DNA of 22,379 nt from an uncultured Collinsella sp. Its GTDB lineage: Bacteria; Actinomycetota; Coriobacteriia; Coriobacteriales; Coriobacteriaceae. Location of the stretch: the NCBI GenBank assembly GCA_900555955.1, contig USNA01000001.1:1-22379 (forward strand), read 5' to 3'. The position numbers were made by a program, and so were the translations under genes. This document shows positions 7,535 to 18,044 of this stretch, in pieces. How positions within the stretch are numbered: the first letter of the stretch is position 1; the number at the start of each line of letters is the position of its first letter. The notes under the pieces were generated by a model. That model saw nothing but the letters and a program-made list of their open reading frames with translations. It was not told where the DNA came from and did no database searches.

Positions 7535-7569
7535 CAACATAGTCATTGGGGACGTTCTTTTAAATGACT
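7472..7569 (+). repeat. Direct repeat, copy 2
   Basis: It matches 6377-6473 in order and orientation. Two stem pairs differ between copies as whole pairs (T-A versus C-G and A-T versus G-C), so pairing is kept. The copy carries two extra T residues in the run before AAATGACT. Confidence 0.85.
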
Positions 7570-7597
7570 AGTCGTTAAAGTGCGTCCCCAACGACTA
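7540..7597. repeat. 58-bp palindromic element
   Basis: TAGTCATTGGGGACG (7540-7554) pairs with CGTCCCCAACGACTA (7583-7597) with one mismatch. The inner part continues as an imperfect palindrome centred on ACTAGT at about 7567-7572. It abuts the dus stop codon. Partial copies lie at 6446-6473 and 6791-6879. Confidence 0.75.
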
Positions 7598-7598
7598 A

Positions 7599-8558
7599 CT
7601 AGCCGTGGAAGCGGGCTATGGGCGCAAGTGGCTGTTCGCGAAAGACGCGCTCGACGGCGGCGCGGTATTCGTCGACCTTTTTGGTCTTGCGTACGAGCTT
7701 GTGAACGGTAGCGGGGTCGGCGAAGGCGCATTTGGCGTAGAACCACCACTCCTTCATACGAAAGACCGCGTTGCCGCCAATCTCCTCTGCATATGCCGCA
7801 AACAACGTGTCGTGGAAGCGCTGCAGCTCAGCAGCCGTTGCAGCAGGGCCGCCCTTGACCATGCGAGCGAGCGCGGGATTCGCGAGCAAGCCACGCCCCA
7901 GCATCACATGGCGTGTCCCGGGATAGGCCTCCACCAGCGCATCCATATCCTCAAGATCAAAAATGTCACCGTTGTAGGCGACCGGAAACGGCGCGCGCTC
8001 CAGCGTATCGCCGTAAAACTCCTTGCGCGGCGACCCCGTATAGCGGTCCTTTTGCACGCGCGGGTGCACGATCAGCTCTGCCAACGGCATACGGCAATAC
8101 AAATCGAGCACGCGCTCGTATTCGTCGTCGCTCTCCAACCCCAGCCTGGTTTTTACCGACACCGGCAACGGCGACCGCCCGCACACATCGCTCAAGAACA
8201 CCTCGAGCTCGTCGAGATTGCGCAAGAAACCCGAACCCTTGCCCTTGGCGACAACCGTCCCCGAGGGGCAGCCAAGGTTGAGATTGACCTCGCGGTAGCC
8301 CATGTCGGCGAGCACCTGTGCCGCCCATACAAACTCGTCCGCATTCTTGGACATCAGCTGAGGCACTACGTTGAGCCCCTGGTTATTGGCAGGATCGATC
8401 TCCTTAAACGCCTTGCCGCCAAAGCGGTTTCCCACCCGCGGCGGCGGCAAAAACGGCGTGTAATAACAATCGAGCGCACCGAAGCACTCCGCATGCACGC
8501 GACGAAACGCATGCCCGGTAATTCCCTCCATGGGGGCCAACGATAGAATCATCAACAT
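7599..8558 (-). CDS. dus: tRNA-dihydrouridine synthase family protein
   Basis: 319 aa, the normal length for the Dus family of FMN enzymes that reduce uridine to dihydrouridine in tRNA. The TIM-barrel landmarks are in order: N-terminal LAPMEGITGHAFRR, VPQLMSKN at about 65-72, the catalytic region NLGCPSGTVVAKGKGSG with C97, VSVKTRLG with K136, IVHPR with H165, AYNGDI with N196, and the phosphate-binding MLGRGLLANP at 219-228. ATG at 8558 follows GAGAG; an in-frame ATG at 8552 is also possible. Which Dus subfamily, and so which tRNA position, cannot be read from motifs alone. It is a minus-strand gene, 39 nt downstream of lysR on the same strand. Confidence 0.93.
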   Translation of the reverse strand: MLMILSLAPMEGITGHAFRRVHAECFGALDCYYTPFLPPPRVGNRFGGKAFKEIDPANNQGLNVVPQLMSKNADEFVWAAQVLADMGYREVNLNLGCPSGTVVAKGKGSGFLRNLDELEVFLSDVCGRSPLPVSVKTRLGLESDDEYERVLDLYCRMPLAELIVHPRVQKDRYTGSPRKEFYGDTLERAPFPVAYNGDIFDLEDMDALVEAYPGTRHVMLGRGLLANPALARMVKGGPAATAAELQRFHDTLFAAYAEEIGGNAVFRMKEWWFYAKCAFADPATVHKLVRKTKKVDEYRAAVERVFREQPLAPIARFHG

Positions 8559-8597
8559 CTACTCTCAGATCAATGCGGTAAAGGGACTGCCCCCTTC

Positions 8598-9479
8598 TCA
8601 CATCCTATTCAAACGGTTCAGAAACTCTTCGCAGGCGCGGGAACGCAGGCGATATTTTTTCCATACCAGATACGACGCAATGGTAAGCGGCGGCTCAAAT
8701 GGGACAAAACGCAAATCGCTGCCTTCATCTATCTGCAGCAAGTTTCCAATGCTAACCGCACACGCAGCGCCCGAACGCACCAGATGCGACGCGTTACCGA
8801 TCAGGTCGAAATGTCCCACGATGTTGAGCTCGTCGACACTGAGGACGCCACTCGACCACGCTTCTAGATCCAGCGCTCGATTCGAGGTGCGCGAACTCAC
8901 CAGCAGCGGCATATTCGCCACGTCCGCAGGCGTCAGCACGTCCCGGCCGCCCCATGGACCGCTCGCGGCAACAACGGCACCGGCTCGATCCGCCTCGGGC
9001 ATACGAATCCATTCGTATTTCTCAACGTTAACGGGCTCCAGCAACAACGCAAAGTCGAGCAGGCCTCGCTCCAAACGCTCCTCCACCGCATCGGCGTTAC
9101 CGGTATAGAGCTCAATCGTCACTCCGGGATAATTCCGATGCAGCTCTGTAAAGGCATCGAGCACTAGCCGCATCGATTTGGTTTCGCCGGCGCCGATGCG
9201 AATAACGCCCGCAATACCGAGCTCCCGATCAGCCAACTCCAGCTCGGTCTGCTCCACCAGCAAGACGATCTCCTCGGCGCGCTGGCGCAGGCGCATGCCA
9301 TCGCTCGTAAGCACACACGATCGATTCGTGCGCTCGAACAGCTCCACGCCCAGCTCGCGCTCAAGATCGGCAATCTGACGTGACAGCGTAGGCTGCGTCA
9401 CGTGCAGCACATTTGCCGCCTCGGACATATTTTCCTCACGCGCCACCGCCAAAAAATAGCGCAAAGTCCGTAGCTCCAT
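8598..9479 (-). CDS. LysR-family transcriptional regulator
   Basis: 293 aa with the standard layout. The N-terminal winged helix-turn-helix is clear (MELRTLRYFLAVAREENMSEAANVLHVTQPTLSRQIADLERELGVELFER, residues 1-50), followed by the linker helix and a substrate-binding effector domain from about 90. GAGGTG precedes the ATG. It is divergent from the aldo/keto reductase operon with 137 bp between, the classic arrangement in which a LysR protein controls the facing genes and itself. The inducer is unknown; given the neighbours, a reactive carbonyl or redox stress compound is a reasonable guess only. Confidence 0.94.
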   Translation of the reverse strand: MELRTLRYFLAVAREENMSEAANVLHVTQPTLSRQIADLERELGVELFERTNRSCVLTSDGMRLRQRAEEIVLLVEQTELELADRELGIAGVIRIGAGETKSMRLVLDAFTELHRNYPGVTIELYTGNADAVEERLERGLLDFALLLEPVNVEKYEWIRMPEADRAGAVVAASGPWGGRDVLTPADVANMPLLVSSRTSNRALDLEAWSSGVLSVDELNIVGHFDLIGNASHLVRSGAACAVSIGNLLQIDEGSDLRFVPFEPPLTIASYLVWKKYRLRSRACEEFLNRLNRM

Positions 9480-9616
9480 TGCACCTCAACTCAACCAAGC
9501 AATTCCGCTTGCCAGCCATTCGATATTCGTATACCCAGTAAGTCGATATAAGCAATATACATCATCAGCATATCAACGTACGCTGTAGTCATCCCCTCAA
9601 GAACAAGGAGAACGGC
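9480..9616. promoter_or_regulatory. Divergent lysR / aldo-keto reductase control region
   Basis: The 137-bp gap holds two direct TCGATAT copies (9520-9526 and 9543-9549), 23 bp apart, about two helical turns. A GTATAC palindrome (9529-9534) lies between them. On the minus strand TTGCTT and TATACG, 16 bp apart, could serve lysR. AAGGAG (9605-9610) is the ribosome site of the reductase. No clear T-N11-A LysR box stands out. Confidence 0.45.
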
Positions 9617-10636
9617 ATGCAGTACACAACCCTTGGCCATTCCGGCATCAAAGTCTCTAAACTCTGCCTGGGAGGCATGAGCTTTGGCGAACCCAGCCCC
9701 GACTTTCATCAATGGACCATCGGGCCCGACGACACACGCGCCGTCATCAAACGCGCACTCGACACCGGAATCAACTTTATCGATACCGCGAACTGCTACA
9801 GCTTTGGCACGAGCGAAGAGTACATAGGCGCCGCCCTGCGCAATCTGGGCATCGCTCGCGAGAGCGTCGTGCTGGCCAGCAAGGTTCACTTCAACGAAGG
9901 CGGCCTTTCCGCCGACGCCATCAAACGCGAGATCGAAGGCTCGCTCAAGCGCTTGGGCATCGACTACCTAGACCTCTACATCATCCACCGCTTCGATTAC
10001 GACGTTCCCATGGAAGAGACCATGGAAGCGCTCAACGACCTGGTGCGCGAGGGCAAGGTTCGCGCGCTCGGCGCCAGCGCCATGTATGCCTACCAGCTGC
10101 ACAACCTGCAGATCGTCGCACGCGACCACGGATGGATGCCCTTTACGAGCATGCAGTGCCACTACAACCTGCTGTACCGAGAGGACGAGCGGGAGATGAT
10201 TCCGGTGTGCCGCCAGTTTGACATGGCCCTTACGCCATACAGCCCCATGGCGTCGGGACACCTCTGCCGCCCCACGTGGGAAAGCTCGAGCACACGTGGC
10301 ACCACCGACACGACCATGGCCAACAAGTATGACCATGACCGCGCCATCGACATGCCCATCGTTGAGCGCGTGGCCAAAGTTGCCGCCGATCATGACGTGC
10401 CGATGCCGCAGATTGCGCTGGCGTGGCACTGGGCGCGTGGGGTCGAGGCACCCATCGTGGGCTGCTCCAAGCCCGAGCGCGTCGACGATGCCGTGGCAGC
10501 GCTCGAAATAACCCTCTCCCCCGCCGAGATCGACTTCCTCGAAGCGCTCTATCAACCGCACGCGCTCGTTGGACCCAAGGCCCGCCCCGGCGAAAAGCCA
10601 CTTGCCGGCACTACCAAAGTCAAAACCGCAAAGTGA
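9617..10636 (+). CDS. Aldo/keto reductase
   Basis: 339 aa, NADPH-dependent TIM-barrel oxidoreductase of the AKR superfamily. It opens with MQYTTLGHSGIKVSKLCLGGMSFG. The catalytic tetrad is visible: D56 in FIDTANCY, Y61, K89 in ASKV and H124 in IIHR. SPMASGHL and the cofactor-binding VGCSKPERVDDAV motif near residue 277 close the barrel. AAGGAG (9605-9610) supports the start. Sequence style resembles the YajO/YghZ-like group of AKRs, which reduce aldehydes. It is the first gene of an apparent operon with a small protein and a flavodoxin, facing a LysR gene, so induction by an electrophile or aldehyde is plausible but not shown. Confidence 0.93.
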   Translation: MQYTTLGHSGIKVSKLCLGGMSFGEPSPDFHQWTIGPDDTRAVIKRALDTGINFIDTANCYSFGTSEEYIGAALRNLGIARESVVLASKVHFNEGGLSADAIKREIEGSLKRLGIDYLDLYIIHRFDYDVPMEETMEALNDLVREGKVRALGASAMYAYQLHNLQIVARDHGWMPFTSMQCHYNLLYREDEREMIPVCRQFDMALTPYSPMASGHLCRPTWESSSTRGTTDTTMANKYDHDRAIDMPIVERVAKVAADHDVPMPQIALAWHWARGVEAPIVGCSKPERVDDAVAALEITLSPAEIDFLEALYQPHALVGPKARPGEKPLAGTTKVKTAK

Positions 10637-10640
10637 CGAC

Positions 10641-10880
10641 ATGGACGACAGCATCATCAACGGCCTGCACGACGCCGGCTGCAGCAAAGAGCTCATTGAG
10701 CTGTACGGCTCGGCCACCAGCGACTGCGCGCGGATTTGTCTACTAAAACGGTATCGTCGCGAATTGCTCGACGATATCCACTCGGGACAACAGAAACTCG
10801 AGCGCCTTGACTATCTCATCTACCGGCTACGCAACGCTTCAACCGAATGCAGGACAAACCGCACGGCATCGCGGTCATGA
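10641..10880 (+). CDS. Small conserved protein of the aldo/keto reductase operon, function unknown
   Basis: 79 aa starting at an ATG four nt after the reductase stop, with no strong ribosome site of its own, which suggests translational coupling. The sequence is charged and helical: MDDSIINGLHDAGCSKELIE, then RICLLKRYRRELLDDIHSGQ, then QKLERLDYLIYRLRN. I recall similar small proteins in gut Clostridia and Coriobacteria, with a DAGC motif and a final RLDYLIY segment, often beside oxidoreductases. No membrane segment, metal site or DNA-binding motif is obvious. A role as a regulator or partner of the reductase is speculation. Confidence 0.72.
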   Translation: MDDSIINGLHDAGCSKELIELYGSATSDCARICLLKRYRRELLDDIHSGQQKLERLDYLIYRLRNASTECRTNRTASRS

Positions 10881-10938
10881 GAAAGCGCCAAATGCACCTC
10901 AGCATAAGGTCCAAACCACAGCAACGAAAGGAACTCCA

Positions 10939-11412
10939 TTGGTTAAGACACTTGTAGCATATTTCAGCGCAACGGGCACCACGAAGAACGTTGCATGTCG
11001 CCTGGCTCGTGTAGCGGACAGCGACCTGTTCGCCATTGTACCCGCCAACCCATACACAAGCGCCGACCTCGACTGGCGCGACAAACGAAGCCGCAGCACA
11101 CTCGAGGCAGCCGATCCCTCCTGCCGTCCCGGCCTCACCTCCCGGGTCGAGCGCATCGAAGACTACGACACCATCTTTTTGGGATTTCCCATCTGGTGGT
11201 ACGTGGCACCGGCGATTGTCAACACATTCCTCGAGTCTTACGACCTGACAGGCAAAACAATCGTCCTGTTTGCCACCTCGGGCGGGAGCGGAATGGGCAA
11301 GACGGCGTCGATCCTTAGAGCAAGCGCTCCAGGCGCAAAGATCGTTGACGGCGGCGTCCTCAACAACGTAAGCGACACCGAACTCGAGAAGTTCGCAGCA
11401 AGACACCTCTAG
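10939..11412 (+). CDS. Flavodoxin
   Basis: 157 aa if started at TTG 10939, which follows AAAGGAA (10927-10933) by 5 nt. The frame is open further upstream, but that extension overlaps the preceding gene and lacks flavodoxin similarity. The FMN phosphate loop is in the first strand (TLVAYFSATGTTKNVA, residues 4-19). FLGFPIWWYVAP near 78-89 gives the aromatic residues over the flavin, and FATSGGSGMGKT near 112-123 is the third flavin loop. This matches the Flavodoxin_4 group. It would carry electrons in the cytosol, perhaps for the neighbouring reductase or for detoxification. Third gene of the LysR-facing operon. Confidence 0.9.
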   Translation: MVKTLVAYFSATGTTKNVACRLARVADSDLFAIVPANPYTSADLDWRDKRSRSTLEAADPSCRPGLTSRVERIEDYDTIFLGFPIWWYVAPAIVNTFLESYDLTGKTIVLFATSGGSGMGKTASILRASAPGAKIVDGGVLNNVSDTELEKFAARHL

Positions 11413-11509
11413 CGCGGCGCGTCGGAGGCCCAAGTCGACAATCCGCCCAAAACAGAAGCGGTCACCCGGTACCAACTACCCCTCCAGCCGTCCCTGCGCA
11501 ACGAAGGTG

Positions 11510-11674
11510 AATACTTTCCCGCGAAGTGAACGAGTGAAAACGGGCCCCGAAGCATTCGCACTTTTGGATGCAAAAACCGCAGGATTTGACTGGCAAAACC
11601 GCAGGAAATTGCATCTTAAAAGTGTCGATACTTCGGGGGTCCATTTTGACTCGTTCACTTCTCGGAAAAGTATT
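11510..11674. repeat. 165-bp imperfect palindrome (MITE-like)
   Basis: Arms at 11510-11573 and 11609-11674 are inverted copies with scattered mismatches; shared blocks include AATACTTT, GAAGTGAACGAGT, CCCCGAAG and CACTTTT. The centre holds two direct AAAACCGCAGGA copies, 22 bp apart. Both strands encode the same chance peptide, as expected of a palindrome. Its size and symmetry suggest a miniature element or an intergenic repeat family. No transposase is present. Confidence 0.72.
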
Positions 11675-11698
11675 AGGCCTCGAATTCACAAGCCGCTC

Positions 11699-11728
11699 AA
11701 TGTGACAAAGGGACCGTCCCTTGTCACA

Positions 11729-11730
<2 letters not shown>
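11699..11730. terminator. Hairpin overlapping the ABC transporter stop codon
   Basis: AATGTGACAA, an extra A, and GGGAC pair with GTCCC and TTGTCACATT, leaving a one-base bulge and a very tight loop. It overlaps the first two bases of the stop codon of the minus-strand ABC gene (11729-11731) and could end its transcript, but lacks a long T-tract. Confidence 0.55.
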
Positions 11731-14983
<3,253 letters not shown>

Positions 14984-15130
14984 GGACGGCAACCTCTCCC
15001 GCGCAGGCACCCTGCCCGCTCTCCCCCGCCGTTCGTATTCGACGCGTTTGTCCTACTCTATCCCCATTTTTTGCCGGCGCCAGTAAGGAATGTAACGAAC
15101 CGCGCCAAAAAACGAACGGAACGGTGCCCC

Positions 15131-15157
15131 AAAAAAGAGGTCCCGAGCGGGACCTCT
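15131..15157 (-). terminator. Rho-independent terminator of the TlpA/4Fe-4S operon
   Basis: A 9-bp perfect stem (AGAGGTCCC with GGGACCTCT) and GAGC loop, followed on the minus strand by six T residues (A-run 15131-15136 on the plus strand). It lies 79 nt beyond the TlpA-like stop codon. Confidence 0.88.
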
Positions 15158-15236
15158 ATATGGTGGAGCTTATCTTGAAAGGGAGCGGACTACTTCGCAC
15201 AGCGGCGCACGATCCTCGCCATGCTTTACGCGTTTT

Positions 15237-16208
15237 CTACTGCTCGCTATTCGCAATCGCCTGGTCGATAAGCTTGTCGAGTGCTGCACGCTGCTCGGCG
15301 GAGCTGATGGCGCCCACGATGGGCTCCCCTACGATGTTGCCATTCTGATCGATGACATACGTTGTCGGGAACGAGAACAAATTTGACGTAAACTTACCGG
15401 CCTCGCTATCCGACTTGAACCAGATGTTCTTATATGTCACGCCCTTCTTGCTCAGCACGTCCTTGGCATCTGCAATCTCACCCTTGTTGCCATCGAGAGT
15501 AAAGGAATTGACGCCCACGACCTGGCCGCCCTTCTTGGCAAGCTCCTTATTCAGGTCCTCAAGGTCGCCCAACTCACCCACGCACGGCTTGCAAGTGGTG
15601 AACCAGAAGTTCATGACGGTGACCTTGTTCTTAGAGAACAGCTCGTCGCTGCTCACGTCGTTGCCATCCAGGTCTTTGCCCGTAAAGCTGGGGAACTTCG
15701 TCGCCTCGCTCGAAGCATTGGCACCAGCCGTCATGCCAGCGGTCGAAGCGTCGACGCTCTCGCCTGCGCTCGGCGTGCTTCCACAGCCGGGGAACTCCTT
15801 CTCCAAGCTCTCGAGCTTGTCCTCGATCTCCTTGATCTGCTGTGCACCGGCCTTGAGCGTCTTAAGCTCATCCGCCGTGAACTCATCCTTGGCACCATCG
15901 ATGGTCTTGAGCAGGAAATCGCCGTAATTGCTGCCATCCTCAATCATTGCCGAGTCTTTATTTGCCGCATTGAATACCTTTTCCCACAGCGCGTTATCAC
16001 TCGAAAAGATATCGTTCTCCTTCTGCATGAGTTTTGCATACAACTCGGCGGCCTCGTCGGCATTGGCCGGCTTCTGCGCAGTGAGTTCTGCGATCTTAGG
16101 ATCGGAGCTCGCAGATTCGCTCGCATTGCCACCGGGCGCCGAACATGCCACAAGGCACAAGGCCAATACCGGCACCATAAACAGGGCCGCAATCTTAGAA
16201 AGCTTCAT
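15237..16208 (-). CDS. TlpA-like thioredoxin-fold lipoprotein
   Basis: 323 aa from ATG 16208. The ATG at 16214 is rejected because GGAGG (16216-16220) would be one base away from it but is seven from 16208. A lipoprotein signal ends in LVAC with the lipid-carrying C22. Residues 36-140 are a charged helical region, 143-171 a Ser/Ala/Gly-rich linker, and 172-323 an AhpC-TSA/TlpA thioredoxin domain. The active site is NFWFTTCKPC (C206, C209) with the cis-proline loop FSFPTTYVID (P281). It sits on the outer face of the membrane and would reduce disulfides of exported proteins or a cytochrome-type partner. It is the last gene of an operon with the 4Fe-4S protein, 29 nt upstream; its electron source is probably that protein. 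Confidence 0.93.
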   Translation of the reverse strand: MKLSKIAALFMVPVLALCLVACSAPGGNASESASSDPKIAELTAQKPANADEAAELYAKLMQKENDIFSSDNALWEKVFNAANKDSAMIEDGSNYGDFLLKTIDGAKDEFTADELKTLKAGAQQIKEIEDKLESLEKEFPGCGSTPSAGESVDASTAGMTAGANASSEATKFPSFTGKDLDGNDVSSDELFSKNKVTVMNFWFTTCKPCVGELGDLEDLNKELAKKGGQVVGVNSFTLDGNKGEIADAKDVLSKKGVTYKNIWFKSDSEAGKFTSNLFSFPTTYVIDQNGNIVGEPIVGAISSAEQRAALDKLIDQAIANSEQ

Positions 16209-16237
16209 AGTCATTCCTCCGTTTTGTCGAAGCTTGT

Positions 16238-17140
16238 TTACTTTTTATCGGCGGTCAAGGGAAGCTTTTCCGCCGACACATCCAGGCCATAGCGATAGCT
16301 GATGGCATCGACAGGACAGGCCCCGATGCACTTTCCGCACCGGATGCATTCGGCATGATTGGGCGAGTGGACCACATCAACGTCCATCTGACAAACCTTT
16401 GAGCACTTGCCGCACGAGACACATTTGCATGCATCGACCCGGATCCCCAGTAGGGATACCTTATTCATGAGCGCATAGAATGCGCCGAGTGGACAAATCC
16501 ATTTGCAGAAGGGGCGATAGAACAAAACGCTCAGCACTACCACGGCAATGAGAACGGCAAGTTTCCAAGTAAAGAGATGTCCCAACGCAGATCGAATGCC
16601 GGCATTGGCAATGGCCAGCGGAATGGCGCCCTCGAGCACGCCCTGCGGACAGACGTATTTGCAAAAGAATGGATCCCCCATCCCCAGGTCGTTGACCACC
16701 AGCACAGGCAGCAATACCACAGCAAACAGCAGCACAACGTATTTGATATACGTAAGCGCCTTGAGCCTTTTTGTCGAAAGCTTTTTGCCGGGGATCTTGT
16801 GCAGCAGCTCCTGCAGCCAGCCAAACGGGCACAGAAAGCCGCATACAAAGCGTCCCAGCAGCACGCCGAGCAAAATGAGCGTACCGGTGACGTAGTAAGA
16901 AAAGTTGAACTTGGATGAACCTACCACCGCCTGGAACGACCCGATGGGGCACGCACCCGATGCCGCGGGGCACGAATAGCAATTAAGTCCAGGTACGCAG
17001 ACTGTTTTTCCCGCGCCCTGATAGATGCCGCCTTTGGCAAAGTTTGGCAGGTGAATGTTGGTAATAAGTGTTGCCGCCGCCTGAATGAATCCGCGAAATC
17101 GGGCCAAAACATGCGACGCAGTGTTTTCTCTTTTATCCAA
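16238..17140 (-). CDS. Polytopic membrane 4Fe-4S protein (NapH/YccM-like)
   Basis: About 300 aa if started at TTG 17140, which overlaps the end of the small CXXC gene by 8 bp and has GGAG 10 nt upstream. The frame extends further without a better start. Residues 48-64 hold an unusual Cys cluster (CVPGLNCYSC, then C64). Three CxxxCP motifs lie at membrane boundaries (C100/C104, C160/C164, C212/C216), with helices at about 80-98, 131-150 and 191-209. Two classical ferredoxin motifs follow: CVSCGKCSKVC (240-250) and CIRCGKCIGAC (265-275). Such proteins pass electrons across or along the membrane to a partner outside. Placed between a CXXC peptide and a TlpA lipoprotein, it is the likely electron donor for thiol reduction. 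Confidence 0.9.
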   Translation of the reverse strand: MDKRENTASHVLARFRGFIQAAATLITNIHLPNFAKGGIYQGAGKTVCVPGLNCYSCPAASGACPIGSFQAVVGSSKFNFSYYVTGTLILLGVLLGRFVCGFLCPFGWLQELLHKIPGKKLSTKRLKALTYIKYVVLLFAVVLLPVLVVNDLGMGDPFFCKYVCPQGVLEGAIPLAIANAGIRSALGHLFTWKLAVLIAVVVLSVLFYRPFCKWICPLGAFYALMNKVSLLGIRVDACKCVSCGKCSKVCQMDVDVVHSPNHAECIRCGKCIGACPVDAISYRYGLDVSAEKLPLTADKK

Positions 17141-17282
17141 TTCCGATACACTCCAAGCACAGCCTAATCGCTTTGGCCAGCACGGCATCCGCCTCGCCAC
17201 GCATAACACCAAAGCACACCATGGCAATTCCGACGATCAACAAAGCGACCTGTACCACGGGTTTTACCGCTTTGAACAACAC
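17133..17282 (-). CDS. 49-aa CXXC membrane peptide resembling the CD1871A family
   Basis: A very short frame starting at GTG 17282, five nt after a perfect AAAGGAG (17288-17294 on the plus strand), and ending at TAA 17133-17135. It has one hydrophobic segment (PVVQVALLIVGIAMVCFGVM, residues 8-27), then GEADAVLAKAIRLCLECIGIG. The C-terminal LCLECIGIG, with Cys42 and Cys45, matches what I remember of the CD1871A family CXXC motif-containing protein, a short membrane protein found beside NapH-like 4Fe-4S proteins in anaerobes. Its stop overlaps the start of the 4Fe-4S gene, implying coupled translation. It may relay electrons or thiols at the membrane. No function is established. Confidence 0.83.
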   Translation of the reverse strand: MLFKAVKPVVQVALLIVGIAMVCFGVMRGEADAVLAKAIRLCLECIGIG

Positions 17283-17311
17283 GACCACTCCTTTCGTTAC
17301 GCGACCATTGG

Positions 17312-17339
17312 ACCATATCGACTATAAAATCCGTGTTAA
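17312..17339 (-). promoter_or_regulatory. Divergent promoter region, redox operon side
   Basis: On the minus strand TTAACA (17339-17334, 5 of 6 to -35) and TATGGT (17317-17312, 4 of 6 to -10) are 16 bp apart. They would start a transcript about 20-25 nt before the CXXC gene. On the plus strand TATAAA at 17323-17328 is a good -10 for the response regulator gene, with only a poor -35. The two promoters overlap, so one bound regulator could affect both. Confidence 0.42.
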
Positions 17340-17369
17340 GCGCGATTTGGAATGTGCAAGGAGACTGTT

Positions 17370-18044
17370 ATGCGTATTTTGATCGTCGAAGACGAGCGAG
17401 CACTGTGCGATGCAATCGCGCGCAGTTTGCGAAACTTGGCGTACAGCGTCGACTGCTGTCACGATGGACAGGAGGCGCTCGACCTGCTGGGCGTCGAAGT
17501 CTTTGACCTCGTGGTACTCGACCTCAACCTTCCCCGTATCGACGGCATGACCGTGCTCAGGGAACTTAGGAAAACCGACTGCGAGACCAAGGTGCTGATT
17601 CTGTCCGCGCGTGGCGAAGTATCCGATAAGGTCGACGGACTCGATGCCGGCGCCAACGATTACCTCACCAAGCCGTTTCATCTGGACGAACTTGCGGCAA
17701 GGATCCGCAGCCTCACCCTCAGGCGCTTCGCACAAAGCGACATAGTATTAACCTGCGGAAAACTCAGCTTTGACACCAAGGCGCGCATCGCTTCCGTGGG
17801 CAGCGAGGCCTTATCTCTTACACGCAAGGAAACGGGAATCTTGGAATACCTGATGCTTAATCAGGGGCGACCGGTAAGCCAAGAGGAGCTTATCGAGCAC
17901 GTTTGGGATAGCACCGTGAACAGCTTTAGCAACGCAACCCGCGTTCACATCTCGTCGCTCCGAAAAAAGTTGCGCAGCGCTTTGGGATACGACCCGATTC
18001 GCAATCGGATTGGAGAGGGCTACGTTATGGAGGATAGCGAATGA
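17370..18044 (+). CDS. OmpR/PhoB-family response regulator
   Basis: 224 aa from ATG 17370, with AAGGAG (17358-17363) six nt upstream. The receiver (1-115) has the acidic pair E7/D8 in ILIVEDE, the phospho-acceptor D51 in VVLDLNLPRIDG, the S79 switch in LILSARG and K101 in DYLTKPF. The C-terminal winged helix (about 125-222) ends with THVISSLRKKL-type recognition (ATRVHISSLRKKLR) and IRNRIGEGYVM. The next gene, its kinase, overlaps by ATGA. The gene is divergent from the CXXC/4Fe-4S/TlpA operon with 87 bp between start codons, so that operon is a candidate target. No specific direct repeats for binding stood out. Confidence 0.95.
   Translation: MRILIVEDERALCDAIARSLRNLAYSVDCCHDGQEALDLLGVEVFDLVVLDLNLPRIDGMTVLRELRKTDCETKVLILSARGEVSDKVDGLDAGANDYLTKPFHLDELAARIRSLTLRRFAQSDIVLTCGKLSFDTKARIASVGSEALSLTRKETGILEYLMLNQGRPVSQEELIEHVWDSTVNSFSNATRVHISSLRKKLRSALGYDPIRNRIGEGYVMEDSE

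Noticed and set aside
6377..7569. CRISPR array
   Set aside because: Only two copies 1.1 kb apart, each a long hairpin; no regular spacers and no cas genes.
6333..7598. Intact insertion sequence or integrated element
   Set aside because: No transposase, integrase or relaxase frame is present; the repeats alone do not show a complete element.
17141..17227. Longer N-terminus for the 4Fe-4S protein (in-frame start at 17227)
   Set aside because: That stretch is fully occupied by the CXXC peptide gene in another frame, which has the ribosome site and the family-like sequence.
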